64,000 nucleotides of DNA from positions 310,001 through 374,000 of the forward strand of contig CAVTHA010000010.1 in assembly GCA_963734435.1 (NCBI GenBank), given 5' to 3'. The first letter of the stretch is position 1, and every line of letters begins with the position of its first letter. The stretch comes from Bog-756 sp963734435. GTDB lineage: Bacteria > Actinomycetota > Acidimicrobiia > Acidimicrobiales > RAAP-2. The notes beneath the pieces were generated by a model that saw only the letters and a list, made by a program, of their open reading frames with translations, searched no databases and was not told where the DNA came from. Shown one piece after another: positions 17,529 through 26,320 of this stretch. A program made the translations under genes and the position numbers.

Positions 17529-18409
17529 TCAGGTCCCGGGGGCGACGGCCACGTCGTGTGCCTTCCGGTGGCGGAAGGCGCGGAGGTGGCCGACGCCGGC
17601 CGCGGCCAGCAGCCGCCGGAGGTCCCCGGCCCGGTCGGCCACGTCGGGCAGGGAGTGGGCGTCGGACGCGGTGGTGAGCGGTACCCCGCTGCGCCGACCA
17701 GCCGCTGGAGCAAGGGTGGTGCGGGGTACTCCTCGGCCACCGGCTTCCGCCATCCGGCCGAGGAGAGCTCGGCGGCCATTCCCGCGCTCAGGGCGGCTTC
17801 GGTGATCCGGTCGTAGAACTCGCCGGGAACCGCCGGGAGGCGCCCGGCCACCTTGACCAGGTCGGGATGGGCGAACACGTCACAGGCCCCCGACGCCCCG
17901 AGCTCCTCCATGGCCCGGGTGTACTCGTCCCACACCGCGTCGATGTCGCGCACCTCCCACTCCGCCAGGATCTCCGGCTCCTCGAGGACGTCGAACCGCC
18001 AGGGTCCGAGCCAGTGGACCGAGCCGAGGAGGACGTCGAAGGGATAGCCGGCGAGGAGGTCGGCCACCTCGTCCATGCGATCCGGGTAGTAGTCGAGCTC
18101 CAGCCCGAGGACCACCGGCAATCCCTCGGCCTTGGCCGCCTGCACCACCTCGACGTAGGTGTCGAGGTCCGACCGGGCATGGTGGTCCCAGTAGGCGGCC
18201 ATGCCGGCATGCAGGGCCGCCCCGGGCTGGTCCTCCCAGAACCGGCCGAGCAGGTGGCGCGCCTGGGTGAACCGGAAGAAGTGCTCGGTCACCGCCACCT
18301 CGACCACGCCGGCGGCGGCGGCTCGCTCGCAGTAGGCGGTCACCTGAGCGATGGTCGCCTCCACTTCGCGCTGCGAATGGGGCCAGAGATGGAGGTGGTA
18401 GTCGAGCAC
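17529..18409 (-). CDS. PHP-domain phosphoesterase, histidinol-phosphatase type (apparent frameshift)
   Basis: A PHP metal-dependent phosphoesterase of 293 residues once repaired. The N-terminal HxH is in DYHLHLWPH, with metal ligands in VTEHFFRF, GLELDYYPD, LGSVHWLG and DVFAHPDLVKV. The last motif, TTASDAHSLPDVADRAG, lies one frame away. Adding one base to the C4 run at 17684-17687 joins LLQRLVGAAG to VPLTTASDAH. It could be histidinol phosphatase (HisK-like) or a general phosphatase; no other histidine gene is nearby. The stop is 2 bases before the kinase start, so the two are probably co-transcribed. Confidence 0.82.
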
Positions 18410-18424
18410 CCGATCGTTGCGCTC

Positions 18425-19087
18425 CTAGCCGGCCCGCCGGATCAGCGTCACACCGTCCCGAACCGTCGTCTGCACCACCACCACCCGCGGGTCGACGGCC
18501 AGGGCGTCGTTGAAACGGCGGAGAGCCACGGTGTCCTCACTGGTGTCTTCGCCGTCGAGGATGCGGCCGCTCCAAAGCGTGTTGTCCGCGGCGATCAGGC
18601 CTCTCGGTGCCAGTTTGGGCAGCACCGCCTCGAAGTAGGCGGCATAGCCCGCTTTGTCGGCGTCGATGAACACCAGGTCGAACGGGCCCTCCAGGGAGGT
18701 GATGCTGTCGAGGGCCGGGCCGACCACGACCTCGATCTGATCGCGGTACGGGCTGGCGGCGATGTGCCGGCGGGCGAACTCGGCGTGGGCCGGTGAGATC
18801 TCGAGGGTGGTGATGCGCCCCCCCGGGGCCAGGCCGGCCGCCATGGAGAGGGCCGAGTAGCCGCCGAAGGTGCCGATCTCGAGCACGTGGTGTGCGCCGA
18901 GGGCAAAGGTCACCAGCTCGAGGAACCTGCCCTCGAGCCGGCCGACCATCATGTTGGGGAACTGGAGTGTGGCTCGCAGGTCCTCGGCCAGGTCCTCGAG
19001 GTACCGGGGCGGGGCGGTGGTGTGCTCGGCGGCGTAGGCGTCGAGCACCGGGTCGATGATGTCGGTCACCACTGCATCGTAAGCCAC
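18425..19087 (-). CDS. SAM-dependent O-methyltransferase (caffeoyl-CoA/catechol type)
   Basis: A 220-residue class I methyltransferase of family 3. The SAM site is VLEIGTFGGYSALSMA, acidic residue in TTLEISPAH, and the metal-binding DFVFIDADK-like segment is LVFIDADKAGYAAYF, followed by IAADNTLWSG. Family members methylate catechol-like hydroxyls with a divalent cation; the substrate here is unknown. The start is GTG. It lies 15 bases upstream of the PHP gene on the same strand. Confidence 0.9.
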   Translation of the reverse strand: MAYDAVVTDIIDPVLDAYAAEHTTAPPRYLEDLAEDLRATLQFPNMMVGRLEGRFLELVTFALGAHHVLEIGTFGGYSALSMAAGLAPGGRITTLEISPAHAEFARRHIAASPYRDQIEVVVGPALDSITSLEGPFDLVFIDADKAGYAAYFEAVLPKLAPRGLIAADNTLWSGRILDGEDTSEDTVALRRFNDALAVDPRVVVVQTTVRDGVTLIRRAG

Positions 19088-19141
19088 CCACCGGCGCGGC
19101 CATTGCGCCCGGAGCCTGCCTCGGGATGCCCGGGAGCCCGA

Positions 19142-20364
19142 TCACTCCCAGATCTGCTCGCCCAACCGGACCAGCCCGGCCAAGTCGTAGATGTCGGTGT
19201 CGAAGAAGGGAACGGTGGCCAACACGTCGGGGGCCACCGACAGCATGGCCCGCTCCTCCATCTCCCGCAGGGCCACCACCTGGAAGTTCAAGTAGCTTTC
19301 GGCCACCTCGGCCAGCACCCGGGCGATCTGGTCGCGGTCGGCCAGGACCGCATCGACGCCGGCCAGCGCGGGCGACAGGTCCACCGCCAGTTCGTCGGCG
19401 CGCTCGCGGATCGAGTCCGCCACCGCCGTGCCGGCTGTCCCCCTCAGGTAGTCGGGAAGCACTTTGTTGAGCACGATGGCCCCCAGGTGCAGCTGGCGCT
19501 CCGTGAGCTGCTCGGCGAAGAACTCCGCCTCACGCAACGGGACGGCCTCGAGTGTCGAAACCACGACAAAGGTGGTCCGCCGGTCCGACAGCAGGCGCTC
19601 GACCGACTCGGCCCGCGCCACGAACCCGTCGTACATCGACTGGAAGAGCACGAAGAACTCGGAGATGTCAGCCAGGAACTCCGTCCCGAGGATGCGGTCG
19701 GCGATCTGGTAGAAGGGCTTGGTGGCCACGTTCACCAGGCGCGACCGGTAGGGCACGATGAGCCATCGCAGCAGCCTGGAGGAGAAGAAGTCGGCCATGC
19801 GCTGCGGCGCGTCGAGGAAGTCGAGCGTGTTCCGGGTCGGTGGAGTGTCGACCACGATGAGGTCGTAATCGCTCTCGGAGTGGATCTCGTAGAGCCGCTC
19901 CATGGCGATGTAGTCGTGGCTCTGGACGAAGCGACCCGAGATGTTCTGGTACAGCGGGTTGGCCAGGATCTCGTCACGGGTCCGGGCATCGGGCGCCTGC
20001 CGGCGGATGAGCTCGTCCCACGATTCCTTGGTGTCGAGCATGGCGGCCCAGAGCTCACCCCGGGGCTTGATGCCCGCGGCGGCAAAGGCCTCGCCGGGGA
20101 CACGGTGCTCGGTATTGCCGATCCCGTCCAGCCCGAGCGCATTGGCCAGGCGCTTGGCCGGGTCGACGGTGAGGACGAGGACCTTGCTGCCGTGCCGTAG
20201 CGCGGCCATGAGGGCGGCGGCGGCCGCGGTGGTGGTCTTGCCCACACCCCCGGGCCCGCAAGCGATGACGATCTCCTTGGTGGCCAGCAGGCCGTCGATC
20301 GACCCGTTGCCGGAGGCGGACTGCTCCGACTCCGCCTGGCCTCGGCGGGACCGCGCGCGGCCAT
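19142..20364 (-). CDS. ArsA/Get3-family ATPase, first of pair (apparent frameshift near start)
   Basis: A SIMIBI-class ATPase of about 407 residues. The deviant P-loop PGGVGKTTTAAAAALMA, switch TVDPAKRLANALGLD and VVDTPPTRNTLDFLD are clear. The frame with the P-loop has no usable start; upstream it reads QAESEQSASGNGSIDGLL. An ATG at 20364, sharing a base with the previous gene's TGA (TGATG), lies one frame away. Adding one base near 20338 joins them as MAARGPAEAQAESEQ. Mycobacteria carry a similar adjacent pair (Rv3679/Rv3680) that form one complex. Role here unknown; Get3-like or anion-linked functions are both possible. Confidence 0.85.
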
Positions 20365-21311
20365 CAGTACCCGAGTTCCTCGCCGAGCGACGCGGCCACC
20401 TGGCGGGTGGTCCGCAGCCCGTGCGAACGGGTGAAGAGGTAAGGCAGGTAGAGCATGGGCACCGCCGGGTCGATGTTGTCCCGGAGGCGGTCGAGGTGGG
20501 TGGCGCGGGTTCGGCGCATGGTCACGGCCAGTCGGGCCGCGGCCAGCACGGGCTCGGCCTCCCCGGCCACCAGCCGGTCCAACTCCGACCGCGGCGCATC
20601 CTGGACCAGAGCGTCGAACACCGCTTCCTCCTGCCGCCCGAAGAGTTCGGGGAGCACGCGGTTCACGACCACCGCGGCCAATCTCACCGTGGTCTCCTCC
20701 TTGACGCGCACGGCCAGCTCGATCGTCTCGTTGACGGGCATCTCCTCGGGGGTGCACACCGCCAGCAGCCCGGTGGAATGCGGGTCGGACAGGATGTCGA
20801 GCATCCAGTCGGTCTGGGAGCGGATCAGCCCCACCTTGACCAGGCTGTTGATGGCCTGCGGCGCGGCCAGCTGCCCGATGATGTGCCCCGACGCGGGAGC
20901 GTCGACCACCACCAGGTCGTAGTGGCGCTCACGGACCTCGTAGGCGAGCTTCCCCACGGTCAGGATCTCCCGCACCCCGGGTGCGGCCGTGGCGACGAAG
21001 TCGAACGCCTTGGCCAACGGGCCGATGCGCCCGACCACCGGGATGCGCAGCTGCAGCTTGAGGTATTCGCGGAACGACGCCTCGGTGTCCATGGTCATGG
21101 CGAACAGGCCCGGGAGGATCTCGGTCTCGCTGAAGCCGGTCGGTGGCGCCTCGTAGAAGCCGGCCACGTCGCCCTTGGCGTCGACCTCGCAGATGAGCAC
21201 CCGCTGGCCGTGCGCCGAGGCGAACAGGGCCAGGGCGGAGGCCACCGTGGTCTTGCCGACGCCTCCCTTGCCCGTGACGAACAGGAGCTTGAGATCGAGG
21301 AGCGGCGTCAT
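20364..21311 (-). CDS. ArsA/Get3-family ATPase, second of pair
   Basis: A 315-residue partner ATPase: P-loop TGKGGVGKTTVASALALFA, switch CEVDAKGDVAGFYE, VVVDAPASGHIIGQL, and a nucleotide-base motif VVNRVLPELFG. ATG at 21311 is chosen because the domain begins at once (LLDLKLLFVTGKGG); the longer open frame reads as low-complexity. Its TGA overlaps the start of the next ATPase. A heteromeric complex of the two is inferred from the coupling and from the mycobacterial pair. Confidence 0.88.
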   Translation of the reverse strand: MTPLLDLKLLFVTGKGGVGKTTVASALALFASAHGQRVLICEVDAKGDVAGFYEAPPTGFSETEILPGLFAMTMDTEASFREYLKLQLRIPVVGRIGPLAKAFDFVATAAPGVREILTVGKLAYEVRERHYDLVVVDAPASGHIIGQLAAPQAINSLVKVGLIRSQTDWMLDILSDPHSTGLLAVCTPEEMPVNETIELAVRVKEETTVRLAAVVVNRVLPELFGRQEEAVFDALVQDAPRSELDRLVAGEAEPVLAAARLAVTMRRTRATHLDRLRDNIDPAVPMLYLPYLFTRSHGLRTTRQVAASLGEELGY

Positions 21312-21384
21312 CGGCACGGCGGGCCCGTCACCCTGCCGGGACGGCTCGGGACGGCCGGCGTGGGCCGGGACGGCCGATGCCGCG

Positions 21385-21621
21385 TCAGGAGATCCCGAAG
21401 CCGACCCTGCGGTCCGAGACCGGCGGGTCGACCTCCACATAGGCCACCTTGGCCACGGGCACGCCGACCTGACGACCCTTGCGGTCGGTCAGCCACAGGA
21501 TCGTCCCGTCCTCGGCCAGGGCCGACTCGATGTCGGCCAGGACCTTGTCGCGGTCTGCATCGTCGGGCAACTCGATGTCGAGCTCTTTCATCGATTGCAC
21601 GATCCCGATACGCACGTCCAC
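21385..21621 (-). CDS. DUF3107 family protein (TB9.4-like)
   Basis: A 78-residue actinobacterial protein of the DUF3107 family: VDVRIGIVQSMKELDIEL, then DRDKVLADIESAL and a strand-rich C-terminus with PVAKVAYVEV. Function is unknown; the mycobacterial homologue TB9.4 is a recognised antigen. The GTG at 21621 has AGAGGAG about 7 bases upstream. It lies 73 bases upstream of the ArsA pair on the same strand and may be transcribed with it. Confidence 0.88.
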   Translation of the reverse strand: MDVRIGIVQSMKELDIELPDDADRDKVLADIESALAEDGTILWLTDRKGRQVGVPVAKVAYVEVDPPVSDRRVGFGIS

Positions 21622-21760
21622 GTGGCACGCTCCTCTCGCGGGCTCCGACAGGCCAGCCGGCTGCCACCGACCATACAAGCTCCGAACCGTCCTACCGGCC
21701 CGGGCCGTCACAGGGATGGGGCACACTTGGACCGGTGACGAAGCAGCTCGAGGTAGCGAA

Positions 21761-22978
21761 GTGAACAACGGGACGGGCAGCCGGGCCGCGGGGGGCGACG
21801 CCGGGCTCGAAGCCTCCGGTGGTGGCGGCGGAGAACGGGAGAACGAGCGGAACCGCCGGTGGGCGTCAACCATGGACGGTCACCCAGGCTCGGGCATCCG
21901 CTTCGCCCATGTCGACAGCGACGCCCGCCACGCGGTGGGCCGGTCCCCCGACCGGCCCGATCGCCACACCCGCGAGCACCTGGAGCGGGAGCGGCTGTCG
22001 CCGGGGGCCACCCTGGCCACGGGCGCGGGGAACCGGTTGGCGCCCGAAGAGCCCGACCCCTGGCGCACCTGCTTCGAACGGGACCGCGACCGGATCCTCC
22101 ATGCCACCTCCTTCCGACGGCTGGCCGGCAAGACTCAGGTCTTCGTCTTCCCCGACGACCACCAGCGCACCCGGCTCACCCACGCACTCGAGGTCTCCCA
22201 GGTGGCAACCGGCGTCGCTCGGGCCTGCGGCCTCAACGTGGCGCTCACCGAGGCCATCGCACTCGGGCACGATTGCGGGCACGGCCCAGGCGGTCACGCC
22301 AGCGAGGACGCGCTCTCCCCCTATCTCGACGGAGGGTTCGACCACGCCCCCTGGGGCGCAGACGTTTCGCTCGCACCCCTCAACCTCTGCCGGGAGACCC
22401 TCGACGGCATACGCAATCACTCGTGGTCGAGGCCGGCTCCGGCGACACCCGAGGGCGAGGTAGTGAGCTGGGCTGACCGCATCGCCTACGTATGTCACGA
22501 CTTCGAGGACGCCGTACGGAGTGGGATCGTCACCACCGACGCGCTCCCGGCGCTGGTGCGCGAGCGGTGCGGCGACCGCCGGGGGCGACAGCTCGGCACC
22601 TTCATCGACGCGTTGGTGGCGACGGTGTTCGCCACTGGTCGGATCGCCATGGCCGACGAGGAGGCCGAAGCCCTGGCCGCCTTCCGCGCCAGCAACTACG
22701 AGCACATCTACCTGCGGCCCAGCTCGGTGACGCAGGGACGGGCGGTGGTGGCCGTACTCCGGGCGCTGGTCGACTACTTCAGCGATCGGCCCAACCTGAT
22801 CCCCGACGGGACCGGCGGGAACTCGGGGCTCAACGGCGGTGAGCCGGCGGCGGTTCGCGCCGCCGTGGCCTATGTGGCGGGAATGACCGACCGGTTCGCG
22901 TTCAGCCGGGCCGTGGCCCTGCTCGGCTGGGACCCCGACAAATTGCCGGCCGGGGTGGGCACCTCCACCCGCTTCTGA
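21761..22978 (+). CDS. dgt: dGTPase-like HD-domain triphosphohydrolase
   Basis: A 405-residue HD-superfamily protein related to deoxyguanosinetriphosphate triphosphohydrolase, which hydrolyses dNTP to nucleoside and tripolyphosphate. The motif series is FRRLAGKTQVF, RTRLTHALEVSQVA (first His), AIALGHDCGHGPGGH (HD pair) and SWADRIAYVCHDFED (last Asp). The GTG at 21761 has GAGG a few bases upstream; the earlier open frame runs into divergent DUF3107 sequence. The first 60 or so residues look disordered. Substrate specificity within the dGTPase family is unproven. Confidence 0.88.
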   Translation: MNNGTGSRAAGGDAGLEASGGGGGERENERNRRWASTMDGHPGSGIRFAHVDSDARHAVGRSPDRPDRHTREHLERERLSPGATLATGAGNRLAPEEPDPWRTCFERDRDRILHATSFRRLAGKTQVFVFPDDHQRTRLTHALEVSQVATGVARACGLNVALTEAIALGHDCGHGPGGHASEDALSPYLDGGFDHAPWGADVSLAPLNLCRETLDGIRNHSWSRPAPATPEGEVVSWADRIAYVCHDFEDAVRSGIVTTDALPALVRERCGDRRGRQLGTFIDALVATVFATGRIAMADEEAEALAAFRASNYEHIYLRPSSVTQGRAVVAVLRALVDYFSDRPNLIPDGTGGNSGLNGGEPAAVRAAVAYVAGMTDRFAFSRAVALLGWDPDKLPAGVGTSTRF

Positions 22979-23026
22979 TTCCCATCCCCCTTGGCTGGCG
23001 GTCAGCTCATGAGCGCGTCGCCGCGC

Positions 23027-23488
23027 TCAACCGGCGGCGGCTTCCCGGGTCACCAAGACGGGGCAGGGGGCATGGCGCACGACGTGGTCGGAGACCGACC
23101 CGAGCACGGCTCGCTTCAGGCCCCCTCGGCCCCGCGAGCCGATCACGATGGCCGCGGCCGACAGCTCCGAGGCCAGGCGGCAGATGGCCGGGCCGGGCTC
23201 GCCCCCGATGACCAGCGGGTCGGCGCCCGGCAATCCCAATGCATCGATGGTGCTGGTCACCATCGACCGAGCTGACTCGGCGGCTGCCTCGGTCTCGCGA
23301 TCGTATTCCTCGGGGGAGACGACGCCCCCGGCGAACCCGCTGCCGTCGAGGAGCGTCCGGTCGGGGGTGTCGGCCACCGTCACCACCGAGTAGCTGGCTT
23401 CGCGGCCGAGCAGCGCCACACCGGCAGCCAGGGCCTTGACCGACAGGTCGGACCCGTCGCTGCACAGCAGCACGAGGGGACGACTCAT
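23027..23488 (-). CDS. Universal stress protein (UspA family)
   Basis: A 153-residue single-domain Usp. The ATP-binding signature is complete: the N-terminal CSDGSDLS with Asp, and the C-terminal GSRGRGG-x9-S motif (IVIGSRGRGGLKRAVLGSVS) followed by HAPCPVLV. ATP-binding Usp proteins modulate stress and dormancy responses. The ATG at 23488 lies 7 bases after a TACGGT hexamer. It converges with the HD gene 48 bases away. Confidence 0.93.
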   Translation of the reverse strand: MSRPLVLLCSDGSDLSVKALAAGVALLGREASYSVVTVADTPDRTLLDGSGFAGGVVSPEEYDRETEAAAESARSMVTSTIDALGLPGADPLVIGGEPGPAICRLASELSAAAIVIGSRGRGGLKRAVLGSVSDHVVRHAPCPVLVTREAAAG

Positions 23489-23495
23489 GGCCGGG

Positions 23496-23501
23496 ACCGT
23501 A
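23496..23501 (-). promoter_or_regulatory. Putative -10 element (TACGGT) of the usp gene
   Basis: Minus-strand TACGGT sits 7 bases before the ATG at 23488, with no ribosome-binding site between; leaderless start inferred. Confidence 0.5.
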
Positions 23502-23620
23502 GCAAACGGCCCGGCGGCACCGCCCAGAGGTCTGCCGCCTCGGCCCTGGGGGCCCGGCCGACCCGACCCCCCAATAGGATCGGTTGGGCCGGGCCATCTG
23601 CCTGGTCGAGGAGGTCAGCC

Positions 23621-25016
23621 ATGGTCACCCGGACGTCGAGCCAGCCAACCACCACCGCCATCCCGCCCGGGAGCCCGAGCGCAGCCAACGGCTCGCCGGT
23701 CGAGCCGATCGAACGGGCCCGACGGCCGGCCCCGGCGGACCAGGCGCCACCCGGCAGTGCGGCCGAGGGGCTGGCCCCCCTCCTGCACGCCCTGGTCGGC
23801 GACGAGGTTCCGGTCCGGTTCGAATTCTGGGACGGCAGCGTGCTCGGGCCGGAGGATGGGATCGGGACCGTGTCGATCCGGTCCGCCGACGCCGTCCGCC
23901 GCATCCTATGGGCGCCCGGCGAGCTGGGGGTGGCCCGGGCGTTCGTCTCGGGCGATCTCACCGTCGAGGGAGACCTCTTCACTCTCCTGCGGGTCCTCCA
24001 CGACGCTTCGCGCCGCGATCTCCGCCGACTCGGCTGGCGCTCCCTGCCGACCGTCGCCGCCGCCGCCCGTCAGTTCGGGACGCTCGGTCCCCCGATCCCT
24101 CCACCGCCCGAGGAGTGTCGCCCGGCCGGCCGGCTGCACTCGCCGTCTCGCGACGCCGCCGTGGTCAGCCACCACTACGACGTCGGCAACCAGTTCTACC
24201 GGCTGGTCCTCGGGCCGAGCATGACCTACTCCTGCGCCCGGTTCGTCACCGGCGACGCCACCCTCGAGGAGGCCCAAGCGGCCAAGTACGAGCTCATCTG
24301 CCGGAAGCTCGGACTCGATCGGCGGCCGGCCCGGCTCCTCGACGTCGGGTGCGGGTGGGGGTCGATGGCTTTGCACGCGGCGGAGCGGCACGGCGCCCGG
24401 GTGGTCGGGATCACCCTCAGCCGCGAGCAGGCCGACGACGCCCGCCGCCGGGTGGCGGAGGCAGGGCTCGGGGACCGGGTCGAGATCCGGCTCCAGGACT
24501 ACCGCCAGCTCCGAGGTGAGCAGTACGACGCCATCTCGTCGATCGGCATGTTCGAGCATGTCGGCTCGGCGCGCGATGGCCCGTTACTTCGAGACCCTCC
24601 GCGGCCTGCTCGCCCCCGAGGGCAGGCTCCTCAACCACGCCATCTCGAAACCGGGCGGTTCGGTCCTCGGTCGGCGGTCGTTCGTCGGCCGCTACGTCTT
24701 CCCCGACGGCGAGCTGCTCGACGTGGCCGAAGTCGTCGGGGCCATGCAGCAGGCCGGCTTCGAGGTGCGCGACATCGAGTCGCTGCGGGAGCACTACTCG
24801 CGAACCCTGCACCACTGGGTGGCGAACCTGGAGGAGCACTGGGAGGAGGCGGTGGCGCTGGCGGGCCGGGCCCGGGCCAACATCTGGCGGCTGTACATGG
24901 CGGCCTCGGCCAACGGCTTCGACGACGGGGGGCTGGCCATCCACCAGGTGCTCGGCGTGGTGCCCGGCCCCTCGGGGCGGAGCGGGATGCCGCCGACCCG
25001 ACGGGGCTGGGACTGA
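23621..25016 (+). CDS. Cyclopropane-fatty-acyl-phospholipid synthase family methyltransferase (apparent frameshift)
   Basis: A SAM-dependent enzyme that modifies unsaturated acyl chains of phospholipids; repaired length 464. An N-terminal lipid-binding region (EFWDGSVLG... FVSGDLTVEGDLF) precedes VSHHYDVGNQFYRLVLG, MTYSCARF, SAM motif LLDVGCGWGSMALHAAE, GITLSREQ and SIGMFEHVG. The frame then breaks; ARYFETLRGLLAPEGRLLNH, GRYVFPDGEL and HYSRTLHHWV continue one frame away. Removing one base near 24571 restores GSARMARYFETL. The start has GAGGAGGT five bases upstream. Whether it makes a cyclopropane or a methyl branch is not decidable. Confidence 0.88.
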
Positions 25017-25020
25017 CTGA

Positions 25021-25044
25021 CTGGCTGACTGGCTGACTGGCTGA
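25021..25044 (+). repeat. Short tandem repeat, three 8-bp units CTGGCTGA
   Basis: Three perfect copies of CTGGCTGA follow the cyclopropane-synthase stop codon, preceded by a degenerate GACTGACTGA. Each unit holds a TGA, so the array gives many stop codons. Probably replication slippage. Confidence 0.8.
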
Positions 25045-25102
25045 CCATTGGCCGTGCCGGCCGCCACCGGACCTGTGGTCCGCCGGCCCGGAGCCGGGGT
25101 GG

Positions 25103-26272
25103 TCAGCGGACGGTGAGCTCCTGGCGGTACACCCGGGCCGGGCCGAGCTCGATGATGGAAGCGGCCAGCCCGTTGAAGATCCCGGCCACCTCACTGTCCG
25201 GCTCGGCCACCGTGACCGGGACCCCCTGGTCGCCCCCCTGGCGGAGATGGGGCACCAACGGCACCTGGGCGAGCAGCGGCACCCCGAGCTCACCGGCCAG
25301 CCGCAGACCGCCGCCCGCACCGAACAGCTCGTAGCGCGTCCCGTCGTCGCCGGTGAACCAGCTCATGTTCTCGATGACCCCGCGCACGGTGAGCTTCAGC
25401 TTGCGAGCGGCGTAGGCCGATCGTTGGGCCACCCGACCGGCGGCCGGCTGGGGCGTGGTGACCACGTACACCTCGGTCTTCGTCAAGTACTGGCCGAGGG
25501 ACAGCGTCACGTCCCCGGTGCCGGGGGGCATGTCCACCAGAAGGAAGTCGGGCTCCCCCCAGTACGCGTCGACCAGGAACTGCTCGAGCGCCTTGTGCAA
25601 CATCGGCCCTCGCCAGATCACCGGCGTCTCGTCGGGGACGAAGAAGCCCATCGACAGGCACCGCACGCCGTTGGCGGTCGGTGGCACCACGAGATCCCCG
25701 ATGATCAACGGATCGGCAGTCACCCCGAGCATGGCCGGCACCGAGAACCCGTACACGTCGGCGTCGAGGATCCCGACGTCGAGACCCAGCCGGGCGAGGG
25801 CCACCGCCAGGTTCACGGTGACCGACGACTTGCCCACGCCACCTTTCCCCGATGCGATCCCGAGTACCCGGGTCTTCGAGCGCGGGCGCATGAACCGGTT
25901 CGGGCGGCCCTCCTCGTGGCCCAGCGCCTCCCCGTGGGCATGGGCGTGGCCGGAGGACCCGGGCTCTGCCCCGCCCTCGACCGGGTCCCCTCGGAGCAGG
26001 GAACGGAGCCGGGCCCGCGACTGCTCGTCCATCACCACCGGCTCGACCGACACCTCGCCCACGCCGCGCTGCGCCCCGACGGCCCGCCGGATCCGATCGA
26101 CCAGCTCGTCGACCTGCGGGTAGTGGGCCACGGGCAGAGCCACCTCGACCTCCACGCTCCGGCGCCTGACCCGCAGGCCTCCCACCATGCCCAGCTCCCC
26201 GAGCGGACGTCGCAATTCCGGGTCGACGACGCCGGCTACAGCCGCTGCGACCTGGGACTCGTCGATGGACAT
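25103..26272 (-). CDS. mrp: Mrp/NBP35 family iron-sulfur carrier ATPase
   Basis: A 389-residue P-loop protein that carries or assembles Fe-S clusters. The N-terminal MIP18 (DUF59) domain (about 1-80) is followed by a His-rich linker and the ATPase: GIASGKGGVGKSSVTVNLA, DADVYGFSVPAMLG, VIWRGPMLHKALEQF, LLVDMPPGTGDVTLSLGQ and VRGVIENMSWF. The CxxC common near the end of many Mrp proteins is absent here (TGDDGTRYELFGAGGG), as in numerous actinobacterial homologues. A GAGGAG ribosome-binding site precedes the ATG. It is divergent from the SufR-like regulator by 48 bases, consistent with shared iron-sulfur control. Confidence 0.93.
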   Translation of the reverse strand: MSIDESQVAAAVAGVVDPELRRPLGELGMVGGLRVRRRSVEVEVALPVAHYPQVDELVDRIRRAVGAQRGVGEVSVEPVVMDEQSRARLRSLLRGDPVEGGAEPGSSGHAHAHGEALGHEEGRPNRFMRPRSKTRVLGIASGKGGVGKSSVTVNLAVALARLGLDVGILDADVYGFSVPAMLGVTADPLIIGDLVVPPTANGVRCLSMGFFVPDETPVIWRGPMLHKALEQFLVDAYWGEPDFLLVDMPPGTGDVTLSLGQYLTKTEVYVVTTPQPAAGRVAQRSAYAARKLKLTVRGVIENMSWFTGDDGTRYELFGAGGGLRLAGELGVPLLAQVPLVPHLRQGGDQGVPVTVAEPDSEVAGIFNGLAASIIELGPARVYRQELTVR

Positions 26273-26307
26273 CTGGTAGCTCCTCGGGGAATTCAGCCGC
26301 CAAACGG

Positions 26308-26313
26308 TAGACT
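26308..26313 (+). promoter_or_regulatory. Putative -10 element (TAGACT) of the sufR-like gene
   Basis: TAGACT lies 7 bases before the GTG at 26321 in the 48-base divergent region shared with mrp. No ribosome-binding site is present. Operators for the encoded repressor would be expected here, but no clear palindrome is seen. Confidence 0.5.
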
Positions 26314-26320
26314 AGGGGAC

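Noticed and set aside
25011..25044. Possible CRISPR or regulatory array.
   Set aside because: Units are 8 bases with no spacers; it is a simple slippage repeat after a stop codon.
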